A stretch of DNA of 64,000 bases from Paenibacillus sp. HWE-109. Lineage in GTDB: Bacteria > Bacillota > Bacilli > Paenibacillales > NBRC-103111. The DNA lies in the NCBI RefSeq assembly GCF_022163125.1, contig NZ_CP091881.1, forward strand, positions 4,402,001 through 4,466,000, read 5' to 3'. The translations under genes were made by a program, and so were the position numbers. The stretch's first letter is position 1; each line of letters opens with the position of its first letter. Below the pieces are notes generated by a model. That model was not told where the DNA came from and made no database searches. It was given only the letters and a program-made list of their open reading frames with translations. Shown piece by piece: positions 8,623 through 18,238 of the stretch.

Positions 8623-11600
8623 TTAGCTCCTCTCAATATGGACTTCATCTGGGCGGTAAATGGAAATAACTTGCCCTCGTCTATCTGCGGCAAAGAGCAC
8701 AGAACGCTCTTTCTCCAGGGTAAAAGCATATGTCGTCTCACTATCGGTGTCCCGAACTTTAACCGTCACATCCCAGGCAAACTCGGAAACAAATACATAC
8801 AAGAAACCACCCTTGAACCGCAGCTTCCTTCCGTAAATCCCCGCGATATCGCCTTGAATCCACTGCAATCCGCTGGTGCACCCCGCGGCATTCACCGCAT
8901 ATCGGTAGAGTTCCGCTACCGTGTCCATCCGATCGTTTACTTCCACTGGCAAGGGACTCCAAATCAATCGGCCATTGCCCAGAGGTAGATCGACAACGCG
9001 ATCTCCGCCAGCACTTGACTTCGCTTCTACTCCTCCATGACGCACTTCTTTCAAAGTTTCAGCGATTCGGCGCCGACCATAGGAGACATGAAGCGCATTG
9101 CCTTCCAGCTCAAGCATCTCTTCACGGCGTACATTGTGAAGTTCTGCTTCACCCAGCTCAGCCTGAAGTCGCGGCTTTTGCTTCCAATACGCATCTAGAC
9201 TGATTGGTCCTGTAGCCAACAATGTCGCACCCGTGCGCTTCACAATATCTATTAGCTTATTCCATGCTTGTTCATCCAAATTATGCGCGCTTGGGAGCAT
9301 AATCAGCTTCGCCGGTTGCTGCTCCAGCGCCTCCAAATGATACTCAGAAGCCGCGCGGAACGGCAGCTTCAACTCATACGACAGCACGCGAGTCATGGAT
9401 GTCGTGGCATCGAACGCCAATTTCCGGTTGGAGAAATCGTTGGAATACGGGAATACAGCCACGATATCTTCCAGCTCCCGCTCCTGGAATAAATCTCTGA
9501 TCTCGGCCATAAAGCGGCCGAATTCATACGAAACATCCGCTTCCGGCTTCTCCGTGCCATCGGCACGAAGCGCTCCGATATGCGACTCGTTCGCGTTATC
9601 CATATAGAAATTGGTGTTCCAAATCCAATGAATAGCTCCTGCGCCTCCGGTTGCGAAGGCGTAGGCATATTTGCGCTCCAGTATGCTGCGCAGCTCGATC
9701 TCCGAACGTTTAGCCCGTCCATCCGGGGTCTCTACATACATAATGCCAGTCTCTTGAATGACATTCGGTTTACTGGCTGTTTTGGCAAAGATGCCATCCC
9801 AAACGAGGTTATCGTTCAACCACCACGAATGGACGGTTGTGTAATCTACTGCTTCTTCGTAGAAAAGCGGTGAAGGCCGCTGCGCGCCAAGCGCTTCATC
9901 CTGACCTACGACAACGAGATGCCCAGGTACGATTTCTTTGATTGTGTCATACAGTTTTTTGGCCCACTGGTTATGCATGTCCATCGAGAATAAGCAGTAA
10001 TCCAGCCAGCGTGTCCCCTTTTTCGCCCGATGCATATCCTGCACGTCGAAATTGATATCAGCCGCTTCCGGAATTGCAGCCGCTTCATAAGTTGGAAGCT
10101 GCACAGGCGTCATATTCCAGCGTTCTTGCAGCAGTTCGATGCTCTCATGACGCTGCTTGAGCCACGTGATGAAAGCTTCTTTCTCATACTTGTCCCGACT
10201 GGAACGAGGGCCATCCGAGAAAATCTGAGCAGGATCGAACATCGATGGCTCGTTAATCAAGTCCCAATCCACATGGGTTGTCGCTTGATGTCGGGAAACA
10301 ATAGAGCGAATAAACCGCTTCTGAGCTTCCACACTTTGCGGATCAAGATAGGGATTAACCCCTTCCCAAGTTTCGGGTGTGAAGGAGAAGAAGGTAAACG
10401 TCACCTGCAACTGATGTTTTTTGGCCGTCAGGAGGAAGGCATCGATGGCTCTCAATACTTCTTCCGATGCATGGCCATCCACTTGCATGATATTGCGGTA
10501 GGCGGTCCAAATGCCCGTACGAATCCAGTTGATGCCTGCTTTGGCCATTTGGGCCATATCCCGGTCCCAAACATCGCTATTAGGCAGGAACAGGAATTTG
10601 CGAGCCACGTCGGATGTCATGTACGTCATGCCAACCACGGGCAGCGGACGACCATCCTTGATGAAATAATCGCGTCCGCAAGTGATTGGCTGGCCCTCTG
10701 CGAGCAGCCCCGCATCGTGCCCCCAGAATCCTTGACGGAGATAACGCAGCTCGCCATCTTCTGAGACTGCCTTGCACGTTATCCGATATAAACCTTGCTG
10801 TATGTCAAGCGGTACCGGAATGCGCACCACATTGAATTCTTTATTGACTTGAACGGTTAGACGATGAGTCCAAGCATCTTGTATACCCTTATCATGCTCG
10901 ACACGAAGATCCAGTGTCCAAGCCTTAGCGGTATCTTGATCCCCGATAAGTTGTGTCTGAATCGTCAGCATCGCATGCTCGCCAGGTTCATAGCTGGCAT
11001 AATTCGGCTTAATCCACAGCTCCGTCATACCGCTCGCACAGGATCTCGCCCATTGAACCAAGCTCTGCGCGCCGCCTTCGCTCCAAAAAGAGGGACTCAG
11101 CGGCACATTGACGAACATCCACCGCGAACCGATAAACACACCGCGCGAGTTCTCCCATAAGACGACAGGAGCCGCTACTTCGCGGCCTGTCTTGCCGACG
11201 CTTTTCAGCAAGGGATAAATCTGCGTACTCATTGTACCCGCAGCGCCCATCTGATGAGGCAAATCACTGTCTCGCGTCGTATGCGGCACCATATTCCAAG
11301 TATCGGCAAGCGCGAATAAAGATTCTTGCCCCTGCAGAAGCGGTAAAGTTTCTAATGCGCTATAGGAACGGATTGGTGTACCTTCTACTCGCAGAATTTC
11401 ATGAATATGCAGCTGCTGGTGATAGCCTGTCTGCTCAGATTCCACCTGCCACTTCTCGTCTTCCCAGCGGACAGGATGCTTGAAGGCTGCGCCGCCAATA
11501 CTCAGCAGGCCGCCACCGCGCTGCAAAAACGCCAGAATCTCAGGCCACGCCGCTTTCGGAAAATACGGCGCATGCAAATTAACGAAACATCCGTGGGCTG

Positions 11601-11736
11601 CTGATCTCAGTGCCTCTCCAAGTGCATGGGCACCTACCACAACCGCCCCTTGCGCCGTCAATTGCTCGATTTGCACATCGCTAAACGAGCTGCTCGGGAA
11701 TCCAGGGTCATGGAATATTAGGACCGGACGACTCAT
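8623..11736 (-). CDS. large clan GH-A glycoside hydrolase
   Basis: A 1037-residue protein. I place the start at the ATG at 11736, which overlaps the GH125 stop as ATGA with AAGGATGG upstream; a longer in-frame start at 11802 is unlikely. The N-terminal ~230 residues look like a glutamine-amidotransferase-type alpha/beta domain, followed by beta-sandwich stretches. A TIM barrel begins near residue 370, with the acid/base Glu in DLINEPS (Glu496) and the nucleophile Glu in NVIQETGIMY (Glu662). A second amidotransferase-like domain comes near the C-terminus. This layout suggests a beta-galactosidase, beta-mannosidase or related exo-glycosidase, but I cannot assign a family. It has no signal peptide and is co-transcribed with both mannosidases, so a beta-mannosidase or beta-galactosidase role in glycan trimming is likely. 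Confidence 0.75.
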   Translation of the reverse strand: MSRPVLIFHDPGFPSSSFSDVQIEQLTAQGAVVVGAHALGEALRSAAHGCFVNLHAPYFPKAAWPEILAFLQRGGGLLSIGGAAFKHPVRWEDEKWQVESEQTGYHQQLHIHEILRVEGTPIRSYSALETLPLLQGQESLFALADTWNMVPHTTRDSDLPHQMGAAGTMSTQIYPLLKSVGKTGREVAAPVVLWENSRGVFIGSRWMFVNVPLSPSFWSEGGAQSLVQWARSCASGMTELWIKPNYASYEPGEHAMLTIQTQLIGDQDTAKAWTLDLRVEHDKGIQDAWTHRLTVQVNKEFNVVRIPVPLDIQQGLYRITCKAVSEDGELRYLRQGFWGHDAGLLAEGQPITCGRDYFIKDGRPLPVVGMTYMTSDVARKFLFLPNSDVWDRDMAQMAKAGINWIRTGIWTAYRNIMQVDGHASEEVLRAIDAFLLTAKKHQLQVTFTFFSFTPETWEGVNPYLDPQSVEAQKRFIRSIVSRHQATTHVDWDLINEPSMFDPAQIFSDGPRSSRDKYEKEAFITWLKQRHESIELLQERWNMTPVQLPTYEAAAIPEAADINFDVQDMHRAKKGTRWLDYCLFSMDMHNQWAKKLYDTIKEIVPGHLVVVGQDEALGAQRPSPLFYEEAVDYTTVHSWWLNDNLVWDGIFAKTASKPNVIQETGIMYVETPDGRAKRSEIELRSILERKYAYAFATGGAGAIHWIWNTNFYMDNANESHIGALRADGTEKPEADVSYEFGRFMAEIRDLFQERELEDIVAVFPYSNDFSNRKLAFDATTSMTRVLSYELKLPFRAASEYHLEALEQQPAKLIMLPSAHNLDEQAWNKLIDIVKRTGATLLATGPISLDAYWKQKPRLQAELGEAELHNVRREEMLELEGNALHVSYGRRRIAETLKEVRHGGVEAKSSAGGDRVVDLPLGNGRLIWSPLPVEVNDRMDTVAELYRYAVNAAGCTSGLQWIQGDIAGIYGRKLRFKGGFLYVFVSEFAWDVTVKVRDTDSETTYAFTLEKERSVLFAADRRGQVISIYRPDEVHIERS

Positions 11737-13052
11737 AGAAGACCATCCTTCATCGCTTGATAAACTAACTGAGAGAACAGGCTGTTCGACCATGCAAACC
11801 ATTTGCGCGTGAAAATCGTTGGATCATCGACGTGAAAACCTTCATGCATGAATCCTGTATCGGCATCTGTCGCTTCAAGCATCGCGATCATCGCCAGCTT
11901 CTCTTCCGCCGTCGCTGCCGTAATGCCTTGCATGGACAGAGCCATATGCCAAATGTAGTCGTCCGGCGTATGCGGACTGCCGATTCCTCGAGCCACCTTG
12001 CCTTCGAAGTAAAACGGGTTCTCTTTGCTAAGCGCAAAACGTCTTGTATTTTGATAAATCGGGTCGTCCGCAGCCACATAGCCTAGGTAAGGAATCGACA
12101 TCAGACCCGGCGTCCCGGCATCATCCATGAGGCAGTAATTGCCGAAACCGTCAGTTTCATACGCATAAATAGGACCAAATGTCGGATGACGATAAATCCC
12201 ATACAATTGAATCCCATGATCAATGTCCGCTTCGAGCGCTTGTAGTTGTGCGAGGAAATCCATGTCCCGGAACACCCATTCCGCGAATTCTTGCATGTGG
12301 CGCAGGGCGACTACAGCGAACATATTCGCTGGAATGTTGTAGTGAAAATCACAAGCATCATCGCTGGAACGAAAGCCGGACCACACCATCCCCGTATAAT
12401 TCACAGGCATTCCCAAGCCATTATTGCGCAGAGAATCGGTCGGTATCCCATTATTGCGGGTAAACCGATATGGCGACTTTTCGAAGTGATGCTGCTCGGT
12501 TAGGAACAACTCATAAATCTTAACCATCGCTGCTTTAAAGCCAGCATCAAAGATATCCGTCAATTCGGTTTCTTTCCAATACGCATAAGCCAGACGCATT
12601 GAGAAGCATAAGGAATCGAGCTCAAATTTACGTTCCCATACCCATGGGGACATCTCCGTTTGGTCTGCTTTGTTCCAATGCCAGTCATTGGCCGACTCAT
12701 TAAACGCATTCGCATACGGATCGATATGGATGTACTGAATATGACGCTTAATTAAACCGCTAATGATGCGCTGAAGATCCGTGTCTTCTTTGGCAAAAGG
12801 TACGTAATGCATGACCTGCTCGACAGAATCACGCAGCCAGGACGCCGGAATATCTCCCGTGATTACGAAAGTGGTGCCATCTGGCATCAACTTGGTTGTC
12901 GTTTCTAATGTATTGGGAAAACAATTTTTAAATAATTGCAAAAGTTTAGGGCGATGCGCCAGCTTTTCTTCGGCTTCCAACAAGACATCTTGAATGGCTT
13001 GTGGCAGTTCCAGCTTGGGCATCGGAATTTTCGGCAGTCTGAATTGTTCCAT
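11733..13052 (-). CDS. GH125 exo-alpha-1,6-mannosidase
   Basis: A 439-residue protein of family GH125 (formerly DUF1237), (alpha/alpha)6-barrel inverting enzymes that remove terminal alpha-1,6-linked mannose. The family hallmark GDIPASWLRDS is at 66-76, followed by IDPYANAFNE and MSPWVWERKFELDSL. There is no signal peptide, so it is cytoplasmic. It lies directly downstream of the permease gene at 13099, and its stop overlaps the next start by 4 bases (translational coupling). Together with the GH38 enzyme it implies that the transported substrate is a mannose oligosaccharide such as an N-glycan fragment or yeast mannan. Confidence 0.93.
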   Translation of the reverse strand: MEQFRLPKIPMPKLELPQAIQDVLLEAEEKLAHRPKLLQLFKNCFPNTLETTTKLMPDGTTFVITGDIPASWLRDSVEQVMHYVPFAKEDTDLQRIISGLIKRHIQYIHIDPYANAFNESANDWHWNKADQTEMSPWVWERKFELDSLCFSMRLAYAYWKETELTDIFDAGFKAAMVKIYELFLTEQHHFEKSPYRFTRNNGIPTDSLRNNGLGMPVNYTGMVWSGFRSSDDACDFHYNIPANMFAVVALRHMQEFAEWVFRDMDFLAQLQALEADIDHGIQLYGIYRHPTFGPIYAYETDGFGNYCLMDDAGTPGLMSIPYLGYVAADDPIYQNTRRFALSKENPFYFEGKVARGIGSPHTPDDYIWHMALSMQGITAATAEEKLAMIAMLEATDADTGFMHEGFHVDDPTIFTRKWFAWSNSLFSQLVYQAMKDGLL

Positions 13053-13098
13053 GGTAAATCCTCCACATCTCTATAGTCCACGAAGTTGGTTACAGCAC

Positions 13099-14019
13099 TT
13101 ACTCTTTTACAGCACCGATCGTCAAGCCTTGAATAAAGTAACGCTGGAAGAACGGATAAGCGAAAATAATCGGTCCGGTCGCAAGCACAACCATAGCCAT
13201 CCGCGAAGTATCCTGCGGCAGCGATTGCAGCAAGCCAATGCCAACCGACGGGTTGCTCGTGTTCTGGAGCAGGAACTGCATACTGTTCTCAATCCGCATC
13301 AGCATCGATTGCAGCGGCACCAAATTCGGCGTGTCGATGTACAGCAGCGCATTGAACCAATCATTCCAGTACCCCAAGGTACTGAATAACCCGATCGTCG
13401 CGAGCCCTGGCAGGGATAGCGGCAGCACAAGCTTGACGAAAATGCCGAATTCGCCGGCTCCGTCAATTTTACCCGATTCAATAATAGCATCCGGTACGGA
13501 TGTAACAAAAAAAGTACGCATAATCATGATATAGAAGGCGTTGCCCGCTAATGGCAGAACCAAAGCCCATAGGGAATCCTTGAGCCCGAGCAATTGTGTC
13601 ATCACAATATAAGTCGGCACAAGTCCACCATTGAAGAGCATCGTAAAAAAGGCGAAGAAGCCAAAGAAATTACGGAATTTAAAGCTTTTCCGGGAAATTG
13701 CATAGGCGAATGTAGCGGTTAGAATCAAGCTGACAAGCGTACCTACGACCGTCACAAGGATCGTGACCCCATAGGACATCAGCAGTTGATCGCCAGCTTT
13801 GAAGAGATAACGGTACGCTTCCAGGCTCCATTTCTCCGGGATGATGCGATAACCGTTCGTATTCAGTGATTTCTCATCGGTGAACGAAATAATCGTCACA
13901 AACAGAAACGGGAACACACATGCAATGGTAAAAAGACCCGCGGCCACATGAGCGAACACATTCAACAAGGGCGGTAATTTATGAAAATCTTGTTTTTTCA
14001 TCGCTTTGACAGCATTCAT
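13099..14019 (-). CDS. ABC sugar permease, YtcP/LplC type
   Basis: A 306-residue membrane protein with about six transmembrane helices. The permease loop EAA motif is visible as DAIIESGKIDGAGEFGIFVKLVLP. It ends with FFQRYFIQGLTIGAVKE, the standard tail of this family. It forms the membrane channel with the permease at 14049-14987 and imports the oligosaccharide bound by the lipoprotein at 15063. No ATPase gene is present in the operon, which is usual for this class: a shared MsmK-like ATPase is presumed. Confidence 0.92.
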   Translation of the reverse strand: MNAVKAMKKQDFHKLPPLLNVFAHVAAGLFTIACVFPFLFVTIISFTDEKSLNTNGYRIIPEKWSLEAYRYLFKAGDQLLMSYGVTILVTVVGTLVSLILTATFAYAISRKSFKFRNFFGFFAFFTMLFNGGLVPTYIVMTQLLGLKDSLWALVLPLAGNAFYIMIMRTFFVTSVPDAIIESGKIDGAGEFGIFVKLVLPLSLPGLATIGLFSTLGYWNDWFNALLYIDTPNLVPLQSMLMRIENSMQFLLQNTSNPSVGIGLLQSLPQDTSRMAMVVLATGPIIFAYPFFQRYFIQGLTIGAVKE

Positions 14020-14048
14020 AGCCAGTTCCTCCTTTCCACAATCCTAGG

Positions 14049-14987
14049 TTAAAAGAGTGCATTGTCTCTATCAAATTTTCTAACGACATAGTTCGAAGTC
14101 ATCACAAGAATAAAGCCGATCACAGACTGATACAATCCAGCCGCTGTACTCATGCCGATTTCTCCTGTAGATTTAAGGCCGCGGTATACATACGTATCGA
14201 TAACATTCGTTACGGAGTACAACGTCCCCGAATCTCTAGGCACTTGCAGGAACAAACCAAAGTCTGCATAAAAAATTCGTCCGATCGCCAGCAGCGTCAG
14301 AATCGTCATTAATGGTTTTAACATCGGGAACGTAATGTTGCGGATTTGCTGCCATTTGCTCGCACCGTCAATCATGGCTGCTTCATAAAGCGACTTATCT
14401 ATCCCCATGATCGCTGCCAAATACACAACACTGCTGTAACCGACTGATTTCCAGAGGTAAACGAGAATAATGATAAGCGGCCAATACGTCTTGTCGTTGT
14501 ACCAACGAATCGGATCCACGCCAAACCAGGGAAGTATATGATTAAGCATTCCTTTATCCACACTTAGGAAACTGAATACGAAATAGCCAACGATGACCCA
14601 TGATAAGAAATAGGGCATGAACATACCTGTTTGATAAAGCTTAGCAAGCTTTTTATTCGTAATTTCGGATAACACAATGGCGAGTCCAACAGACAGCACC
14701 AGACCTGCAATAATGAACACAATATTGTATAGCAAAGTGTTGCGCGTAATGATATAAGCGTCATTCGTACTAAAAAGGAATTTGAAGTTCTGCAATCCAA
14801 CCCATTTGCTCTCCACAATACTTGCCCAAAAACCATCACGGCTGTAACGGTACTGCTTGAAAGCAATCACCATGCCTGCCATCGGTAAATAAGAGAAGAA
14901 CAGGAACCAAAGCGTTGCCGGTAATGCCATGAGCAGCAGCACTCTGCTTTGTTTAACATCTTTGAAAAAAGTTCCTATTCTGTTCAT
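14049..14987 (-). CDS. ABC sugar permease, LplB type
   Basis: A 312-residue membrane protein with six predicted helices. The first helix is LLLMALPATLWFLFFSYLP, and the EAA loop is KSLYEAAMIDGASKWQQIRN. I chose the ATG at 14987, which has AAGGGGTGA upstream. An in-frame codon at 15017 would add ten residues without a ribosome site. It partners the permease at 13099-14019. A perfect hairpin separates it from the binding-protein gene upstream and may reduce its expression relative to that gene. Confidence 0.92.
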   Translation of the reverse strand: MNRIGTFFKDVKQSRVLLLMALPATLWFLFFSYLPMAGMVIAFKQYRYSRDGFWASIVESKWVGLQNFKFLFSTNDAYIITRNTLLYNIVFIIAGLVLSVGLAIVLSEITNKKLAKLYQTGMFMPYFLSWVIVGYFVFSFLSVDKGMLNHILPWFGVDPIRWYNDKTYWPLIIILVYLWKSVGYSSVVYLAAIMGIDKSLYEAAMIDGASKWQQIRNITFPMLKPLMTILTLLAIGRIFYADFGLFLQVPRDSGTLYSVTNVIDTYVYRGLKSTGEIGMSTAAGLYQSVIGFILVMTSNYVVRKFDRDNALF

Positions 14988-15022
14988 ACAATCACCCCTT
15001 CGCTGATGACAAGACAAAGATC

Positions 15023-15045
15023 AGGTGAATGCAGAACATTCACCT
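15023..15045 (-). promoter_or_regulatory. intercistronic hairpin after the binding-protein gene
   Basis: Perfect 9-bp arms AGGTGAATG and CATTCACCT around a 5-base loop, extendable with one mismatch. It has no T-run. Hairpins here often protect the binding-protein mRNA or partly stop transcription so that more binding protein than permease is made. Confidence 0.5.
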
Positions 15046-15062
15046 CATCCTTAAACTTGCCT

Positions 15063-16541
15063 CTATTTTTTGTTAGCTGTTTTCCAAGCATCAATTTGGC
15101 TTTGTGCTTCTGTCATAATTTTATCCAATCCGGCTGCTTTGAATTTCTCGTTTGCAAGCGGAATGTATTTATCTGGATCAACAGTACCCGTCATCAGTGT
15201 TGCCCAGAACTCTTCTTTCACGTTCTGTACTGCGGCGATTTCGTTGATTACTTTGGTTGGATCGAAGTTAAAGCCAAGCAGTGGAGCAGGTACGCCTGTA
15301 TCGTTAAATTTCTTGAACTCTTCCCATTTGTTCGCAGGATCTTTGACATCTTTGTATGTTAACAACACATTACCAAGGGAGAAAGTCGGCATATCATAGT
15401 TTTTGGATGCCGGCAAGTTTTCCATTTTATCGTTGTCGACTTTTTTGTAGTGTTCGCCTTCAATACCGGAATCGACCATGTTGCGAAGTACAGGATCTGT
15501 GTTGAGCAGGTTCAGGAATTCCATCGCTTTTTCCGGATATTTGGAGTTGGCCGAGATTGCTTGCATAGAACCCATAACGGACCAGTTATAAATTAAAGCT
15601 GGGCTTGCTGGTTTGGATACGACCGGGTACCCATAGCTTGCTGACCAAAGGTTGTCCGCGAAAGGTTGATTTGTCGCTTTATCGGAGAACCACTTGCCAG
15701 TCACTTGTACGTCATTCAATGATGTCAGCGTGGAAGCTTCCGTTGGAACGTAGCCAGCTTTGTAATATTTATTCATAGTTTTCAAAGCTTGTTTCATTTC
15801 TGGTGTATCCAGAATGTTAACTACTTTCAAATCTTTGTTGTCTACGCTAACAGCCATTGGCATTTTCTCAATGATGTAGTCATATGGCACATACGGCATG
15901 TAGTTTTTATCAACAGCCAGTCCGTAAATATTCGGCTCTTTGGCTTTAATCGCTGAAAGCAGCGGCTCTAAGCTTTCCAGTGATTTCACGTTATCCAAGC
16001 TAAGGTTGTATTTGTCAGCCAGGTTTTTATTGAAACGCCATACGTCTTGTGCTGGCAGCTCTTTATTCGCTGGAACACCGTAGTTATGTCCATCTACTTT
16101 GGAACCGTTTAAGAAAGCAGGATCCAATGCTTTAACAATGCCTTGTCCATTTTTTTGCAGCAGCTCGTCAATCGGCTTGAATGCGCCTTTACGCGCATTT
16201 TGCACATAATCAAATGCCCATGAAGACGTGAACATAATGTCCATAGGTGTGCCGGAAGCGGTCATAACTTGCATTTTTTGAGCGTAATCGCCCCAGTCCG
16301 TCATATTCATTTTCACCGTAACACCGATTTTCTCCGCGGTGTACTTGCTGACTTCAGCCATAACGCGATCCACATCTTTCTGTGGCGTTCCGATCGTATA
16401 CCAAATTAATTCAACGGGTTTATTCGCTGCCCCATTTCCTTTTGCATCGCCGGCATCTTTGCTGCCGCAAGCACTGAGTGTCATGGAAACAGCTAACGTC
16501 AATCCTAATGTAGTGACCAAGTTTTTTTTCATCTTGCTCAT
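15063..16541 (-). CDS. ABC sugar-binding lipoprotein
   Basis: A 492-residue extracellular solute-binding protein. A lipoprotein signal peptide ends in TLSAC with the lipid-anchored Cys at residue 25. The mature part begins with a charged stretch and VELIWYTIGTPQKDVDRV. This fold, with a C-terminal region of DUF3502 type, is typical of LipO-like proteins that go with LplB/YtcP permeases. It captures the oligosaccharide at the cell surface and hands it to the permeases encoded downstream. The ribosome site is GGGAGG. It is the first gene of the transport and hydrolase operon. The ligand is inferred to be mannose-rich from the GH38 and GH125 genes. Confidence 0.92.
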   Translation of the reverse strand: MSKMKKNLVTTLGLTLAVSMTLSACGSKDAGDAKGNGAANKPVELIWYTIGTPQKDVDRVMAEVSKYTAEKIGVTVKMNMTDWGDYAQKMQVMTASGTPMDIMFTSSWAFDYVQNARKGAFKPIDELLQKNGQGIVKALDPAFLNGSKVDGHNYGVPANKELPAQDVWRFNKNLADKYNLSLDNVKSLESLEPLLSAIKAKEPNIYGLAVDKNYMPYVPYDYIIEKMPMAVSVDNKDLKVVNILDTPEMKQALKTMNKYYKAGYVPTEASTLTSLNDVQVTGKWFSDKATNQPFADNLWSASYGYPVVSKPASPALIYNWSVMGSMQAISANSKYPEKAMEFLNLLNTDPVLRNMVDSGIEGEHYKKVDNDKMENLPASKNYDMPTFSLGNVLLTYKDVKDPANKWEEFKKFNDTGVPAPLLGFNFDPTKVINEIAAVQNVKEEFWATLMTGTVDPDKYIPLANEKFKAAGLDKIMTEAQSQIDAWKTANKK

Positions 16542-16690
16542 TTTTTGAATCCTCCCTAGTGAATACTCGTTTGTCTACGCCCGTAGGGGCTATATTTACA
16601 GTACCGCATGAAAGCAATTACAAATAGACGATAAACTAAATGAACCATGTCTAAAATAAAGAAAAAAACGCTATCAAATCATTTTCGCTC

Positions 16691-16728
16691 AAAAAAAAGA
16701 CTGCTTCTAAGTTTTCCCTAGAGCAATC
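16691..16728 (-). terminator. terminator overlapping the 3' end of the regulator gene
   Basis: On the minus strand an imperfect stem formed by 16717-16728 and 16699-16711 is followed by eight T (16691-16698). The stem overlaps the last codons of the response-regulator gene. It separates the sensor-regulator unit from the transport operon. Confidence 0.7.
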
Positions 16729-18238
16729 CACGATAATCCGTCGGCGAGATACCGACATACTTTTTAAATTGTTTATAAAAGTAACCCAATTCGGAATAAC
16801 CTACCTCTTTGGCAATCTGATGAACCTTCGCATGCGTTGTCTTGAGCAGTTCTTTGGCCTTCTCAACCCGGAAACGGTTCATATACTCCGTGAATGTCTC
16901 ATTAATTTCTTTGTGAAACAATTGCCCTAAGTAAACAGGATGAATGTGGTAGTGAGCGCCCAGCATTTTGAGCGAGAGCTCCTCAGCATAAGACTGTTGA
17001 ACATATTTCAACACCTGCTGCACAATCGGACTTCGAACATCCGAAATCAGGAAGCCAATTGTCGTCTCAGCAATCTCCAGAATGGCAGCTTCCAGTTCTT
17101 CCAACGCAACCGCCGCGCGAATCTGGTCAAAGGCAAGATGATAAGCCTCGAGTTCTTCTGTATGGCGGATTGCTTTGATTTCCAATTTGAAATGAATGAC
17201 CATCTCGAAGGCGATATTCTGGAAGTCGTGCGGCGTAATTCCCGGCAAAGCTTGAATTCGCTTGAAATCGTTATGTATGCAAGCACGCAGATGTTCTATA
17301 TCTTTGGCAATAATAAGCTTCGCATAGGCCGGCCAATCAATGATCGAGAAATCCACCTTCGGATTGTCTTGGTGCATGGCCAACTCCTGATAATCAATCA
17401 AGGGCAGCTCCGGATAAATCCAGAAATACTCCTGCGCTTTTTTGGCGGCTTCATAGCTTTGCGCGACCTGATCCGGGAGGTGCCCGACGGTCCCAATGGA
17501 GATGCGCACCGTTTGGTCTTGAAGCGCGGTATGCAGCTGCTGAAGCAGTGCCATCAAGGCTTTTTTCCCCTCTTCCATCTGGTCCATGGACGCAAGCAGC
17601 ACGATATCTCCGTCCAAATCGAGGAAGACAGTCACCCATTCGTGAGCATCCAGCCTGGAGGCTATAAATTCCAAGCCCTTATCTGCATCCATAGGCATTC
17701 GCAGAACCGCTGCTACCATATAGGCGCACGCTAGGTTGATGCCTAGAAGTTCTGCACGCTCGTAGAACTCCAGCGGCGCAATCTGATGCGTCAACCAACG
17801 ATGCAGCGTGTTGTCCTTCAGAATTTGCTTGCTGTATGCTTGTACCAGCTGAGTCTCGTTCATCGTATTCAGCTTCTCAACGGTATTTTGCAGCGACGCC
17901 TTAAGTTCTTGAATATTAATGGGCTTGAGCAAGTAATTTTCAATGCCTAGCTGCATGCCCTCTTTCAAATAAGAGAACTCATCGAAACCACTAAGAACGA
18001 TCACCTTCAACTCGGGGTGAATCGATCTTGCATGCCGAATCAAATCCAGCCCATTCATAATCGGCATAGAAATGTCGGTTACCAAAATATCGACGGATGT
18101 TTCCTGCAAAGCGTCCAAAGCCTTCTGTCCATTGCTGGCATGCCCCACAATTTCCAATCCAACTTCCGCCCAATCAATAATGTCATACAACCCTTCGATA
18201 ATGAAAGGTTCATCGTCCGCAAGAAAAACCCTAAACAT
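16718..18238 (-). CDS. AraC-type response regulator, YesN-like
   Basis: A 506-residue protein. The receiver domain spans residues 1-120, with acidic residues at 8-9, phospho-acceptor Asp55 in TDISMP and Lys105. A long linker domain follows. The C-terminal AraC helix-turn-helix begins near 405, with LSLKMLGAHYHIHPVYLGQLF and VHQIAKEVGYSELGYFYKQF. The start is the ATG at 18238, with GGAGG upstream; the open frame extends further but only in non-coding-like sequence. It overlaps the kinase gene by 8 bases, so the two are translated together. It very likely activates the mannoside operon starting at 16541. Confidence 0.93.
   Translation of the reverse strand: MFRVFLADDEPFIIEGLYDIIDWAEVGLEIVGHASNGQKALDALQETSVDILVTDISMPIMNGLDLIRHARSIHPELKVIVLSGFDEFSYLKEGMQLGIENYLLKPINIQELKASLQNTVEKLNTMNETQLVQAYSKQILKDNTLHRWLTHQIAPLEFYERAELLGINLACAYMVAAVLRMPMDADKGLEFIASRLDAHEWVTVFLDLDGDIVLLASMDQMEEGKKALMALLQQLHTALQDQTVRISIGTVGHLPDQVAQSYEAAKKAQEYFWIYPELPLIDYQELAMHQDNPKVDFSIIDWPAYAKLIIAKDIEHLRACIHNDFKRIQALPGITPHDFQNIAFEMVIHFKLEIKAIRHTEELEAYHLAFDQIRAAVALEELEAAILEIAETTIGFLISDVRSPIVQQVLKYVQQSYAEELSLKMLGAHYHIHPVYLGQLFHKEINETFTEYMNRFRVEKAKELLKTTHAKVHQIAKEVGYSELGYFYKQFKKYVGISPTDYRGLL

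Noticed and set aside
10030..10764. Long open frame on the + strand inside the GH-A gene
   Set aside because: It lies fully antisense to a well-supported enzyme, has no ribosome site and no family motif; such frames are common opposite GC-rich coding sequence.
15023..15045. Rho-independent terminator after the binding-protein gene
   Set aside because: The stem is perfect but no T-run follows on the minus strand, and co-transcribed permease genes follow directly.
16940..17734. 264-codon + strand frame opposite the response regulator
   Set aside because: Antisense shadow of a clear receiver/AraC protein, with no ribosome site or recognisable domain.
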